DNA of 64,000 bases. Origin: Shinisaurus crocodilurus. Taxonomy: Eukaryota > Chordata > Lepidosauria > Squamata > Shinisauridae. A program made the translations under genes and the position numbers. The notes under the pieces are model-generated. The model had not been told where the DNA came from and did no database searches. It was given only the letters and a program-made list of their open reading frames with translations. Positions 1-11,700 of this stretch are shown here, piece after piece. The stretch's first letter is position 1; each line of letters opens with the position of its first letter. The stretch is taken from assembly GCA_021292165.1 (NCBI GenBank), contig CM037879.1, forward strand, positions 162,928,886 through 162,992,885, written 5' to 3'.

Positions 1-52
1 ACAAATTGTGAAGGGGTGGTGGTGCTAAGAGTTTTAAAGAGCAGCATACTGG

Positions 53-159
53 CAGTGTTCTCCAACCTTGGGTCCCCAGATGTTTTTGGCCTACAACTCC
101 CAGCATAGCTGGGAGTTGTAGGCCAAAAACATCTGGGGACCCAAGGTTGGAGAACACTG
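53..159. repeat. Palindromic hAT-type MITE (perfect hairpin)
   Basis: Inverted repeat with arms of about 52 bp that match perfectly around a 3-base centre (ATA at 105-107). The ends read CAGTGTTCTCC and GGAGAACACTG. The core (CTACAACTCCCAGC and its complement) is shared with about ten other palindromes in the window. One sibling at 37278-37412 has a perfect 8-bp target duplication, which points to a hAT-mobilised MITE family. No duplication is visible at this copy. Confidence 0.75.
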
Positions 160-740
160 GTTTAGAGAGTCCCAAAGCAAGAATCCATCACATTCTAACA
201 ATATTTGGCAAAAAGGAAATTAATCAAGTTCTATGGAGCAGTTATACTTAAAGTAAGTTAGAGTTAGCAGCTCAAAACAATGGAGCGGGATGTGAAACCA
301 ACCTTGTATAAACAAGTACAGTAATACCTTGGATTGCAAGTAACTTGGTTTGAGAGCGTTTTGCAAGACAAGCACATTTTTAAATATTTAAATTTTTTTT
401 ACTTGATATACAAGTGATGTCTTGCAATACAAGTACTGTAGTACGGCTTAAATTAAAAATCTCTGTACAAATTTTTTTTTGGGGATTTCGTTTTGATATA
501 AGAGTGTTTTGGATTACAAGCATGTTTCTGGAATGAATTATGCTCTCAATCCAAGGCATGGCTGTATCTGGCCTGCCCCTCAAGCCTGCCAGAAAGAGAA
601 GCAGTAGCACATGATGCAGGGATCCTGTTGAATGTATACCTCAAAGGAGATACAGTACTGTAGCACCTCCTCTCCATCCTTCCTTTCACCTGTTCAGCAC
701 CTCCCTTGCCAAAGCCTGGCCAAGGACAATCAACCTGGTA

Positions 741-825
741 CCCTCCAAATGTTTTGGACCGCAACTCCCAAAACCCCACTCCATTTATCATGCTGGCTGG
801 GATTTGTAGTCCAAAACATCTGGGG
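741..825. repeat. Degenerate palindromic MITE
   Basis: Inverted-repeat arms around ATGTTTTGGACCGCAACTCCC and GGGATTTGTAGTCCAAAACAT. It belongs to the same family as 53-159 but is more diverged. The flanking sequence from 160 to 1085 shows no gene or other recognisable element. Confidence 0.6.
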
Positions 826-1085
826 GTAAATCCAGATTTACACTGGATCAACTGCACGTGCAAAAGTGGACTAACCCACCCGCAGTGCTGCCCCTTCCAG
901 CCCCCTGAAAATGCTACAATGAGAGTCAGAAGACCTTGGTGATTGGGGTGAGCTGTGGTGTGGGGAGGGACAAGGGATCCCCAAAAATGGGACAGAAAGA
1001 CCTTTTGTGATTGAAGTCCTTCCTCTCCCAAAAGGTCCCTTCCTCTTGCGGAAGGCAGATCTTGGATTCCACCTCTGGAGGGCAT

Positions 1086-1318
1086 TGTGTTATTTATTTA
1101 TTTATTTATTATAGCTATATCCCGCCTTTTTCCCTGGAAGGAACCCAAGGCGGCTTACATAATCCTCCTCGCCATTTTTTCCTCACAACCAACCTGTGAG
1201 GTAGGTTAGGCTAGAGTCAGTGACTAGCCCAAAGTCACCCAGTGAGCTTCATGGCCAAGTGGGGACTAGAACTCGGATCTCCTGAGTCCCAGTCCAACAC
1301 CCTAACCACTACACCAGG
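1086..1318 (-). mobile_element. tRNA-derived CORE-SINE (MIR-like), minus orientation
   Basis: Read on the minus strand it has a tRNA-like head (box B GGTTCTAGTCC-like), a central CORE block resembling MIR (gggtgactttgggcc; cctacctcacagggttgtt), a 3' tail with the gccgccttgggttcc motif and an (AAATA)n end. The same family occurs about ten more times in the window. The following 1319-2112 holds no gene; 1825-1865 contains a short widespread reptile repeat (aataaatgtattggtct). Confidence 0.8.
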
Positions 1319-2112
1319 TTATGGTGCTGTCCAGTTTTGTCCCTCTCCACATTAGGTTCTGCGAGCCTTAGACTGTTCTGCCCCTCTCTCATCTCAAGCC
1401 AACATCCACTGGACCACTTGTCAGTTTGACTGCTTAAAAGTGCCCTGCCTCCATTGGGGCAGGGGTGGAGGAAAAGGACACAGGCAGCCAAGCAGAGTCC
1501 ATGCCTACCCATGGGTTGATTGCGATGCCGGCAGCAATAAACTTTCAGTTCAGGCTCAGTGTTCATGGCGGAGAGAAGAGGGGAGATGGCTGGAGATGCC
1601 AGCATGAAAGGTCATTTGGGAATTTGTAGCATCTCCACAAGCAAAGGCCCTGCTTGCTTCACCGCAAAGTGAGAGCTGGTGTGGCATAGCAGGAGACCTG
1701 AGTTCAAATGTCACGCTCCCCAGCTCCTGCCCCCTGCCGCCATATGTATATAGCTCAGCCAATTTGAGGTTAACACTTCATGCATCTGATGAAGTAGACA
1801 CTGTCCATGAAAGCTTATGCCAGAATAAATGTATTGGTCTTTAAGGTGCCACAGGACTCTTGGCTGTTTAAGCCAAAAGGCCTATCTTAAAGTAGATGCC
1901 CTCAGAGTTACACCCCCAGAACATTCCCCCTCCACTAATGCTGCTTGGCAGAAGATGGTGGTGGTTCTAGATGGTTCTAGTGGTGGCTCCATTGGCACAG
2001 CAAATGGTGAGTCCACTGGGATAGCAGGTTTTATGGAACAAGGCACTGGCCACCCAACCACCCTGAGGGACAAAGGACAAAGGCTCCACTACACATACTG
2101 GATTGGGGGAGA

Positions 2113-2226
2113 AGGGATGTAGCGCAGTGGTAGAGCACTTGCTTTGCATGCCAAAGGTCTCCGGTTCAATCCCCAGCATCTCCAGGATGCGGCTGGGAAA
2201 GACCCGTCCTGGAGAGTTGCTGCCAG
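2113..2226 (+). mobile_element. tRNA-Ala-derived SINE head
   Basis: Positions 2113-2184 closely resemble a tRNA-Ala with anticodon TGC: A box TAGCGCAGTGG, B box GGTTCAATCCC and 3' CATCTCC. The anticodon stem is mispaired, the first acceptor pair is mismatched, and the sequence runs on into a SINE body (ctggagagttgctgcc) shared with the copy at 20575-20765. It is therefore a SINE head and not a tRNA gene. A hAT-like element interrupts the body from 2224. Confidence 0.7.
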
Positions 2227-2584
2227 GGGTGGGCAGACTTCAGGCTTACAGGATCTACTTTCTTTTTCATTAGAACGCCGATGTTCATCAACTGGAGCCA
2301 GGTGCAAAATAGTGGCTCAGGAAGGTGAAAACTTAGACTTGTGGAACAAGGTGCCTCCAAGCACATGCTCAGCCCAGGAATTTGTTTTCAGAACTAGAAC
2401 TAGCACACAAATCCTTTCACATGAAAATCTACTCCTGTTTTTGCCCCAGACTTTCTTGCCTAACTTATGGGGGGGGGGGTTGGTGTCCTTATTTCTAAAC
2501 TGTTTGGAGATGGAAACCCTTGCTGATCTGCAAATTACCTGGAGTTCTGTCAATAGATCCCAATCTACCTTCTGCCCACCCCTG
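2224..2584 (+). mobile_element. Non-autonomous hAT-like DNA transposon
   Basis: The 361-bp segment begins CAGGGGTGGGCAGA and ends TCTGCCCACCCCTG, a perfect 14-bp terminal inverted repeat of hAT type. Related copies are at 20066-20444 and 21190-21931. It has no coding capacity and no clear 8-bp target duplication, and it is nested in the SINE that starts at 2113. Confidence 0.65.
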
Positions 2585-2592
2585 GTGTAGAC

Positions 2593-2822
2593 CAGAGGTG
2601 GGCAGAAGGTAGACCTGCATCTAATGACAGATCACGGGGTGATTTGCAGTAGATCGGCAAGGATGCCAGATAGCAGTGGCAAAATGACCCACCCTAAATC
2701 ATACTATTGAAATGAAGAAAGCTTGGGGTAAGCAGGAGAGGATTTTTATGGGGACGGATTGTGAGCTCTGCTCAGTTCAGGTACTCAAAACAAATTCCTG
2801 GGCTCCGAATTCTTTAACTCTT
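2593..2822 (-). mobile_element. Truncated hAT-like element, inverted copy
   Basis: It starts CAGAGGTGGGCAGAAGGTAG, the complement of the right end of the preceding element, and repeats its interior in opposite orientation. No second terminus is visible. Two members of one family therefore lie head to head eight bases apart. At 2829-2940 follows a minus-strand copy of a widespread sauropsid repeat with the motif gcaccttaaaggcaaac. Confidence 0.5.
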
Positions 2823-3010
2823 AAGTAAAAACAACAGCACCTTATGGCACCTTAAAGGCAAACACATTTATTCTGGCATAAGTATTCATGCCCACTTCAT
2901 CAGATGCATGAGTTATTATGGAACGTTTCAGGTTTATACACAGTACATATGGGCTGGGGGAGAATATTAAACAGAGGTCAGACGGCAATTAAGGGCAGTA
3001 CGCAATGCTA

Positions 3011-3108
3011 GTCCTACATAGAGCAGATCCGTTGAAATGAATGGGACTTATGTTAGTCATAACTAACTTAAGTCCCATTCATTTCAATGGGTGTACTTTA
3101 CGTAGGAC
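3011..3108. repeat. Palindromic MITE
   Basis: Imperfect inverted repeat with arms GTCCTACATAGAGCAG and the GTACTTTACGTAGGAC side, with inner arms around GAAATGAATGGGACTT. No coding content. A related pattern lies near 57198-57290 and 48880-48935. Confidence 0.55.
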
Positions 3109-3247
3109 TAAGAGTGAATACTACCCTAAATGCAGAAAATACTGATAGTGACAATCACATTATTAACCACTGTCATTCACAGCGCAGCTGTTGCCGATAA
3201 CAGAAACATCCTGGCACTAGGTAAGCCAAGTAACACACCTATATATA

Positions 3248-4190
3248 TTGAAACAGCTCTACCTCTGTTTCAAGTCCTCACCAAGGTTGGCCGTTGAGAC
3301 CCTGTCCAAGTGCCTGGAGGCAATGGCTGGCTGGATGGGAAGGAACATGCTGAAGCTGAACCCCGACAAGACCGAGGTACTGCTGGTGGGGGACAAGGGG
3401 AGGTTAGGAGATGTTGACCTGGTGCTGAATGGGGTACATCTACCCCTGAAGGACCAGGTCCACAGCTTGGGGGTCATTCTAGACTCCCAGCTGTCCATGG
3501 AGGCTCAGGTGGCAGCTGTGAGCCGGGCAGCGCTGTATCAACTCCATCTGATACGGCAGCTGCGCCCCTACCTTCCTAATCACCTGCTCCCATTAGTGGT
3601 TCATGCCTTGGTCTCCTCTCGCCTAGACTACTGTAATGCGCTCTACGTGGGGTTACCCTTGAAGACAGTTCGGAAGCTACAGCTGGTACAGAACGCGGCG
3701 GCTCGCCTGGTTAAAGGCAGCCGCCGGCGGGATCACATCACGCCAGTGCTGAAGGATTTGCACTGGCTACCAGTTGCTTGCCGAGCCGAATTCAAGGTGT
3801 TGGTTTTGACTTTTAAAACCCTATACGGCTCCGGTCCAGTCTATCTCAAGGAGCGTCTCCAGCAACACCAAGTGGGCCGCTCAACAAGATCTGCCACGGA
3901 TGGCCTTCTCCTTGTCCCTTCAGCCAGAGCAGCTAGACTGGTGGGGACGAGGAAGAGGGCCTTTTCTGTGGCGGCCCCCGTACTGTGGAACTCTCTCCCG
4001 AGTGACCTCCGCCATGCCCCCTCTCTGATGAGCTTCCGTCGCTCATTAAAAACCTGGTTGTTCAGGCGGGAATATGGGGTGGGTTAAGATTTTAAAATTT
4101 TTATATTGTTTAAATGTATTTTATTGCTTTTATTCTGTGTACATCGCCCAGGGTGGCCGGTTGCCGGCCAGATGGGTGATAAATAAATAA
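3248..4190 (+). mobile_element. LINE-2 relic (C-terminal reverse transcriptase)
   Basis: An open frame of 279 codons (3248-4087) matches the C-terminal half of L2-type ORF2: KLNPDKTEVLLVG, LGVILDSQLS, SRLDYCNALYVGLP, LQNAAARLV-like and FSVAAPVLWNSLP motifs in family order. The endonuclease and the RT palm with its catalytic aspartates are absent, so this is a 5'-truncated insertion. An A/T-rich 3' UTR leads into (ATA)n/(ACA)n at 4181-4239. The open frame suggests a fairly young copy; it is not a host gene. Confidence 0.9.
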
Positions 4191-4197
4191 TAATAAT

Positions 4198-4238
<41 letters not shown>

Positions 4239-4239
4239 A
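4181..4239 (+). repeat. (ATA)n/(AAC)n microsatellite
   Basis: Trinucleotide runs directly follow the L2 3' end and were probably seeded by its tail. Confidence 0.9.
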
Positions 4240-4404
4240 AATATATTTAAAATCCTTTATCCCTGTTCAAGCCTCTGCGGATAGAATTAAACATGTTGAT
4301 TAATTCGAATTATGTATCTTTTGTACCAGGCTCCGGTTGGGGGATCTCTAGTAAGACACACAGTAGACCTCGCAGACCTGAAGTCTGTCCACGTCTGGTG
4401 GGGT

Positions 4405-4478
4405 CTGTGGGGACAATGCTGATCTAGACGGGCCACCGGTCTGACGCCGGATAAGGCAGCTTCCCATGTTCCTATGAT
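4405..4478 (+). mobile_element. SINE 3' fragment
   Basis: The motifs gctgatctagacgggcc and aaggcagcttcccatgttcc match the 3' end of the SINE at 20575-20765. It sits at the edge of the CpG island. Confidence 0.5.
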
Positions 4479-4499
4479 TGCAGGAGGGAGTTCAGAAGC

Positions 4500-5180
4500 G
4501 CGATTAGAGGGGAGCAGGGGAAAAGCACGACCTGCCGCCTGCGCGGGAATCAAGATCCAAGCAGCACCCCTCGGGCAGGGAAGCCGAGCAGGGCAAAGAA
4601 GAGAGGCAGCGGCTGCTCTCCAAGGAGACTGACTGACTGCTCTCCACGTGGGTGCCCGCTGGAGCCGGCCCGCCGGCCGGCTTGCTCAGCCGACGTCCCG
4701 CCGCTTACCTCCGGACGTCTCAGCTGCATCGCCTGTCCCGGACAGCTCCGTCGCCCTGTCCGTAGCGACCGCTATATACCGGCTGAGGAGGCGGCCAAGG
4801 AGGCGCGCACCCGGCGCGTCCTCCTTAGGGGAGGGGGAGGAGGAGGAGGAGCTGAAGCTCGGCCTGGGAAGCGGAACTGGCGAGGCGAGAAGACTCGGCC
4901 TGGGGCTCCAGTCGCCAGTGAGGCGGTGGCGGAGGTGGGCGCAGCAGCAGCTCGCGGAGAAGAGAGGCAGACAGGCTGGCTGTAGGTCGGCAAAGCGACG
5001 CCTTTGAGCCTGGCCGCAGTGATGGCAGCAAGAGGAGGGGCTGCACATTCCCATGAAAGAGACCCCGAACCTTTCCTCGGCCCTCGTTTTTATTCTTTTA
5101 AACTATTCGGCTCCCTCTTTATAACCCCCCCCCTTCGGAATCCAGGCTGTCTTGGGGCGGAGGGAGGAAATCCTGCCTGC
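4500..5180 (-). promoter_or_regulatory. CpG island; candidate SLC25A15 promoter and non-coding exon 1
   Basis: This 0.7-kb block is strongly GC- and CpG-rich against AT-rich surroundings. On the minus strand a consensus splice donor reads AG|GTAAGC, with the exon ending at 4709. ORFs crossing the block on both strands are compositionally biased and match nothing recognisable. In amniote synteny MRPS31 is followed head to head by SLC25A15, which begins with a non-coding exon, so a leftward promoter here fits. The identity is inferred from synteny only; no coding exon of that gene is in the window. Confidence 0.4.
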
Positions 5181-5189
5181 TCTCGTGCG

Positions 5190-6210
5190 TGCTTCTAAAG
5201 GAAGGACTAATGACCACTTCTCTTGTGTCTCCTGCAGCCAGTGGTGCAGCTAGGTTATTTTAGACCCTGGACTGGACTTAATTGCCTTATTGGGGTGGGA
5301 GGCTTTAGATAGGCCATGTGTACAACTAACATTTCTCTTCCGCCCTCCAACCATCATGCTTAACAACTGCTACATTCCTGGTATGTCAGAATGTGTCGGG
5401 AGAGCGAGCAAGCAAGGCAGGTCAGCTCTGCCATGCAAAGGCAGCGGTTCACCTTATGTAGACTTACAAAGTGGCGTCTGAGCATGCTCAGTACTACAGC
5501 TCACCTCTTCCGGCTCAGTGCCAGTAGTCAGTACACCATTCCTTTACACCCTTCTTTCCTTGTTTATCATATTCCTCTCATGTGCTAGTCTCCAGTCGGT
5601 TGGCTCTTAGAGCAACCGATTACAGCAGCAAATCTCTTCAGTGCCTGCAAAATCACCAAAGTCAGTATGTTTTTCCTCATCTTGATTGCAACTTCTTTGT
5701 TTTATCTACCATGTGTCTGCTAGGGCCTCTCAGTGAATGATTGGATAGATGATCAACTAATCCCATCTTTCGAATGTTTGCCTTGTCTCATCAAGAACAA
5801 CAAAACTGTTTGCCAATCCTGATTAAAAACAACAACTATGAGCATGTACAGTTTTTCATTTTAAATTCACTTGAATCATAGCAACATCATGACTAGAGAA
5901 ATAAAATGTTGTTTGCTTCTGCTGCCCTTGTCACCCATCACACTCTGTGTGGTAATTTGGGGGAAGCTCTGGGCTGCAAGGCCCTGGACTTTAGCCCCAA
6001 GGTCCAGCCCTAGCTGCATCACTGCCTGCAGCTGCATTTTGCACTGTGGATTGCCCGGTTCTTCACCAATTGCTCCATACTAGCAGTTTACATTTATTAA
6101 AACCAACATTCTTTGTTAAAAAACAAACAAACCCAACCCAACCCCCATATTTGTTTTGCAAGTACTATTAGGAAGGGTTACAGTGGCATGTAGTGTTGCA
6201 AAATATCTTA
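5190..6210. other. Intergenic, no recognised feature
   Basis: Both strands show only short chance frames. No repeat family was recognised here. Confidence 0.5.
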
Positions 6211-6448
6211 TAGTGTGGCGTAGTGGTGAGAGTGTTGGACTGGGACTCGGGAGATCCGGGTTCTAGTCCCCGCTTGGCCATGAAACTCACTGGGTGACTT
6301 TGGGCCAGTCACTGACTCCCAGCCCAACCTACCCCACAGGGTTGTTGTAAGGATAACATGGAGAGGAGGAGGAGGAGGATTATGTAAGCCGCCTTGGGTT
6401 CCTTGCATAAAAAAAGGCGGGGTATAAATATAATAAATAAATAAATAT
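6211..6448 (+). mobile_element. CORE-SINE (MIR-like), full length
   Basis: Complete copy: tRNA-like head (gtggcgtagtgg ... ggttctagtcc), CORE block, L2-like tail (gccgccttgggttcct) and (AAATA)n terminus. Confidence 0.85.
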
Positions 6449-6591
6449 AGGCCTGATTTAAAGTGAAGAACAGGCATGCATTGTTCCACACAGCCAGAAA
6501 CCTCATTTAATTGAAGTGCCCTTGCTGAATTCTTTTTTTCAGTGACTTCCAGCTCAATAATAGCAGAAATGGGCTTCACCGCCATGCAATA

Positions 6592-6595
<4 letters not shown>

Positions 6596-6622
<27 letters not shown>
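6596..6622 (+). repeat. (GA)n microsatellite
   Basis: Uninterrupted GA dinucleotide run. Confidence 0.95.
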
Positions 6623-6626
<4 letters not shown>

Positions 6627-6867
6627 AACCTCAGCTAAAATTGTACTTGGTGTTTCTGCTATGTGTCAATATAGGAAGAGAATTCGGGGAGCTGAATTAT
6701 TTTGTCCCCTCAGAGATCAAATATGATGGATGAATTTCTGGAGGATGTGGTATTAGTGCATGGAATTAATGACAGGGATCCCAAAATCCCAGTGCGCACA
6801 ACCAAGCACTTCTCTGCATGCACCAGAGCTTCTGCAATTTTCTCCTCTAACTGCAGCTTCTGCTGCA

Positions 6868-7070
6868 TTTTTATTTATTTATTTATTTTATTGCATTTAT
6901 ACCCTGCTCTTCAGCCAGAAAAGGCTCTCAGAGTGGCTTACAAAGATTAATAATAAGACAGCCCCTTCCCTCAGGCTCACTAATCTAAAAGACATGACAC
7001 AAAATTAAAAGGGACTGGGAGGGAGGAGGAAGGATGCAAAACTCAGGCACCAGTTCTTAGTTAAAAAGGT
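6868..7070 (-). repeat. LINE/SINE tail-type repeat
   Basis: A (TTTA)n start, then ttgcatttataccctgctc, gtggcttacaaagatt and ctaatctaaaagacatgac. The same unit is at 22468-22588 continued at 23137-23225, where a CR1 insertion splits it. The family name was not recognised. Confidence 0.55.
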
Positions 7071-7937
7071 TCTTACAGGTTTTTCTTTTTTCTTTTGGCA
7101 GGGAAGGGCAAAACAAGCTCCCTGCAGCTGCTCCCTCTCCAGCTGATGTATAGGGCCAGGCTGGTCTCCCCCTTGCTGTGATGTTACTCCTGGGGGGGGG
7201 GGGAAGCATTGGATGCTACTCCAGACATTCTCCCAACAGGAATAATGTGTAGCCCTTTGCATTCCTGCCAACTTAAAAATAAACAATTTCTCCAATGTTT
7301 ATTGCTGTTTTTCATTTATTGGAGTTGCATTACAAGAATAATGGTTCATGAAATGGGGCATTCCTGGGTTGTTTCAGAAAATGGACGCGGGTGGGAACCA
7401 GCACGCTCACTTGCTCTTGCATGCTTACAAACAACCCACTATTTGTTAATCATGGCTTGTTTAACTGTGCCAATGACCTTTCTCCATCTCCCTCAAAGGG
7501 TAGTAGTGTGAACCTCTTTTTTCCAGTCTTAACCTATGTGCAAACATGGCCTTAATATTTAGGGAAGTCTTTAAGCATAGGTGGGATGGCCATCTGTTGT
7601 GGGTGCTCTAGCTATGGATTTTCTACAATAAGCAGGGTGTTGGACTACATCAGTCTTCCCCAACCTGGGGACTGCAACTTTGGCCACAGTTGTTGTTGTT
7701 TTTGCAATTTTTATTGCTTTAAATTTTTATGAATTTACAAGATATACATGCACACCAAAAAGCAAACTCCCTCTCATCCTCCATAACGCAGAACTTTTAC
7801 CAAGTGTTAGCAAGAAACGAATAATAAATATAGGGAAAGAAAGGAAGGGCAAGTTGGTATGGAAAGGAAAGAGACAGGAGGAAAAAAAGAAGAGAGAATC
7901 CCACATGACCAATAACTCATTCAAATTGGACCAACTC

Positions 7938-7972
<35 letters not shown>

Positions 7973-7980
7973 CATCCATA
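7938..7980 (+). repeat. (TCTA)n microsatellite
   Basis: Tetranucleotide run ending in TCCA variants. The interval 7071-7937 contains no gene that I can recognise. Confidence 0.9.
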
Positions 7981-8128
7981 GCATGCCAGGCAACCTCGTT
8001 GACACCAGTGAAGAGCGCAGGATGGATCCATAAAGTGTAATATTTAGCTAGTGCCACAAAAGGTGGAATATAACTCAGAAGCAAATGATTAAAAGGAAAA
8101 TAAATAGATGAAGACAACGTAAGATTTA

Positions 8129-8240
8129 CCCTATCTCGCAGGGTTGTTGTGAGGATAAAATCGAGAGGAGGATCATGTACGCCGCCCTGGACTCCTTGGA
8201 AGAAAGACGGAATATAAATGTAACAAATAATAATGATGCT
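8129..8240 (+). mobile_element. CORE-SINE 3' fragment
   Basis: Retains cagggttgttgtgagg, gccgccctggactcc and an AT-rich tail of the family at 6211; 5'-truncated. Confidence 0.7.
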
Positions 8241-8334
8241 TGGCGGCTTCATGCCTTAGGACAGGTCCAACGCACATGTGCGAAGGCTTGTGGGGTCCCA
8301 CATCTCAAACACCCTGGGGGCTGCAACCTTACAA

Positions 8335-8361
8335 TGGAGAGAGAGAGAGAGAGAGAGAGAT
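8335..8361 (+). repeat. (GA)n microsatellite
   Basis: Uninterrupted GA dinucleotide run upstream of the MRPS31 promoter. Confidence 0.95.
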
Positions 8362-8424
8362 TTTTTTTAATGGCTGCGTTCCCTTCACCGCCGTTCTGGA
8401 AGCGGCCCCAAACAATGCTTGTTT

Positions 8425-8636
8425 TTAGATGAGTTCGAAGAAAGCGCGAACGTTTGGAACCGATCGTGACGCCTCTCCACGTTGCACAGAGATTGCAAGC
8501 GGAGGAGGTTCTTTAGCTACGGAACCAAAGAGCCGGGCTTGTGTGTTTCGACCGGACGAATGAAAGCGTGACGGGACCTTCCGGCGGAAGTGTCTTCTGG
8601 CCGAGCTTTGCTTGGATCCTAGTTGTTTCGGGAACA
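8425..8636 (+). promoter_or_regulatory. MRPS31: MRPS31 promoter and 5' UTR region
   Basis: A short CpG-containing stretch precedes the start codon, with no convincing TATA box. The transcription start cannot be fixed from sequence alone. Confidence 0.45.
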
Positions 8637-8725
8637 ATGTGGCGAAGGAGCGTTCTGGTCCCCGGCGCCTTTTGCGCTGGTCTTCGCCTGGGCGTCCAGG
8701 GGAGGGGAGTCGCGGCTCCGGACAG
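8637..8725 (+). CDS. MRPS31: MRPS31 coding exon 1
   Basis: Holds the start ATG and 29 codons plus 2 nt, ending at the donor ACAG|GTACCG. The peptide is Arg-rich and hydrophobic, typical of a mitochondrial targeting sequence. Confidence 0.85.
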
Positions 8726-11700
8726 GTACCGCAGTGGATGCGAGCTGGGATGGGGGTGGGATAGGAAGGCGGCTGCTTCTCATGTAGGGTGTAGGGCTAC
8801 TGCTTGCTTGCTATTCCTTTGCAAGGGCAGCCCAATTTCTCCTATCAGACTCTTGTAAAGGGGAGCGTCTTGTGCTCCCCTAGTTCAGTATTCCCTCCTC
8901 GGGTGGGTGGCGGGGGGAAGCATCTTTTTATTTTGCAAAGCACCCAGGTGTGCGTGTGCTCCTCTGTAACATTCCCAACAGAGAGTAGAGGGGCAGCGAA
9001 GGAATCTTTCTCATGTCTGTTGCTGAGGAACCAATGCAATAGGTTTTGGAGAGAAGGGAGCGTTGTGGACGAGACGCCTCGCCTGCTGCAACTTCCACTT
9101 GCTCAGTAGGATATTTCCTGTAGGCTGTTGGGGCTTGAACAAGTCAGTTCCCACTACTCCCCACCCCCACCCCACTCCAGTTTCTTCTTTTGTTTTTCCT
9201 CAGCTGACACTTCAACATTCTGTAAGCTGTGGAAGATTGTAGATCCTTGTCAGTCTGCTTCTTTGCTTTTTTGTTTTGTTTTTCAATTTCTCTTTTCTTG
9301 CTTTTTTTTTTTTACAACTTACATACTTTTGCATACCTAGGGAGTCCCCCAAATATGTCAAAACATTGTTTTTAAGTGCCCCTGCCATGTCTCCACTGAT
9401 AAGTACTCAACTTCCCAACTTTGCTCTAACTTTGCTGTTAGAGGGAATGGCTAGATTGTCCATGGACCTTTATATGTATACAAAGTTTAATAGATTTCAT
9501 AATAGAGTTGGAAGGAGCCTACAAGGCTATCGAGTCCAACCCCCTGCTCAATGCAGGAAACTAGAGGAGGGGTCTCCCATCCAAGTAACAACCAGGCTTG
9601 ACCCTGCTTAGCTTTCCACGCTCAGACAAGCTGAGCCAGCATAAGCCACAGGCCTATGTCAGCCAGCATAAGTTAAAAATTAATTTTCTGTGTGTCAACT
9701 TCAATTCAGTGTGCTGTAGGAGGAAAATCTGACACTTCTCTGAGAATGCTTTGCGCTGGAACTTTTGATTAAAGAAACTCAAATATAGAGAGTTTTGATA
9801 CTGATCAAATGATGCATGTTCTGCTGCATTTTATATTGAACTACATTTGACCTTTTTTTGACCTAAGTTTGTTAATTAAAATATAAAGAATAAAGGATAC
9901 TGTGGTAATCTAGTGTCTAGTGAAGTTCTAAGTGCAGCTTTCTGAAATAAGGCACATTCAATATGTTTTGAGACCAGGGTGTTCTGGAATAAAAGTCCAA
10001 AGATAACTCACAATAAATACTATAAAGTGCCTTGTTAGAGCACAGAAACATTACAGTCTTGTTGCACATCATGCTAGCAACATCTTCATATTCGCTATGG
10101 GAAGCTGGGTTGTACAATAAAATTTCAGAGTGACCAATATGTACCATATGTTTACACCTTCCATATCTTTTTTAGTAAAATGCACAAGTTCTTGGGCACT
10201 AGCCCTGTCTTCTGCACCAAGGAAGATGAACCACTTGACCACACTGATATCAAGACTTCACCCAACCTGGAGAAGAAAAGGCAGGTAACTGCAAAGAAGA
10301 ACTTGCTGAATATCATTAGTGAAATGAAAGTAGAAATAAGCACAAAGAAGAAGTTCCAGATGTTGAAAGCCCAGAAGGTTAAGGATAAAGCAAAGGACTT
10401 GCCTGGAAATATGGAGAGTGCAAGTAGCATGTTTCAGGAAGCTATAAAAGACAAAGCAAAGAGGTGAGGTTCTGAATGCATGTTTTCATGCTATTTGTGC
10501 ACAGGTATCTTGGATATTAGAATGTACGTTGATTCACTCAGAGGTGTCTTGAAGGATGGTATCCACTCCCAGAACAAATTGAATGTTTTATTATAGGGAA
10601 ACTATGAAGATAATATCTTATGAACCAGCCTCCCAGAAACTGGGGCAATGCTGCTGCATCAAAGATCCAGATTGTGGGCTCATCACACATTACCCTGGCA
10701 GTGCAGAAAGGAGCTGCCTGCATTAAGACCTTCTCCAAAGGCCTTCTCCAAAGACTCCATGGTTGGAGAGTGAGCCCTCCTTTAAGTCTACTGTGCATGC
10801 CACAAAAAAAGGCTGGGTACCAAAGCCATCTCAAATTTGTGGGCCCCTGTGTAACTGTGAGCAACTGTTAAGCAGAACATTTCATGGAGCAGGATGGAAA
10901 GTTAGCAAGTTCACTTGTATGTAGCAATGGCTGGTTACCAATCAGGCTGTTCCTTGATATAAAAAATAAACAAAACCTTGTTGATTAACTGTATACATTT
11001 TAATAGATTGATTAATAAATGCGGTTCAGGAAGAAAGGCTGAAATAAAAGTGGAGAGCTGAGTGAATTGGTCCTCATTAGTGAATTACAACAGCTCTTGG
11101 CCTTCCATTGCAGTAGTGTTACACAGGCATGCAAAGATCTGTCCAAAGGCTTGAATATCTGTGTGCAGATGTGTAGGTCTTGTTCCCAGAGCTATGAAAA
11201 TATGAAGGGTGAATAGGAGATTTACTATCCTACAGCCTGTTCTGTGAGTACATTGTGACTCTAGGACAAGGGTGTTGAACCTCTTTCAGCCTGAGAACTG
11301 AATTCCATTTTGGAGAAGATCTTGGGGGCTGGATTCCAGTGGTGGGTGGGGCTGAAGGCAAAGTGGGTGGAGCTATATATATATCATATTTAGCTTAAAG
11401 GACTTACTGCCAGTAACTAAGCCTTAGGAGAGGCATCTCAACCATTTAGAATGGGGGGGGGGGATGCACAGAAGCCAGGAAACCACCAAGCAATTGGGGG
11501 AAGGGGACATGGCCATCTGGGAACCCAGGAGGGCCAGATTTGCCCATCCAGAGTTAACAGCTGGACAGCAGACTGAGCAGGCACACAGGTCACCTAGTCA
11601 CAGACTTTCCTGCTTTGGTGAGATGTATCCAATTTCTATGTAAACTATAGTGATTATTTATAAATTAGCCTATGCAAATATATGTCCTTATTCGTCTTTT

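Noticed and set aside
2113..2184. tRNA-Ala (TGC) gene
   Set aside because: Mismatches in the anticodon stem and first acceptor pair, and continuation into a SINE body shared with another copy, show it is a SINE head.
3248..4087. Host gene of 279 codons
   Set aside because: Sequence motifs are those of L2 reverse transcriptase; 5'-truncated with a LINE-type 3' end.
4648..5054. Protein-coding ORFs in the GC-rich block (119, 122 and 73 codons)
   Set aside because: Overlapping frames on both strands with Arg/Pro/Ser-biased composition and no motif; a CpG-island artefact.
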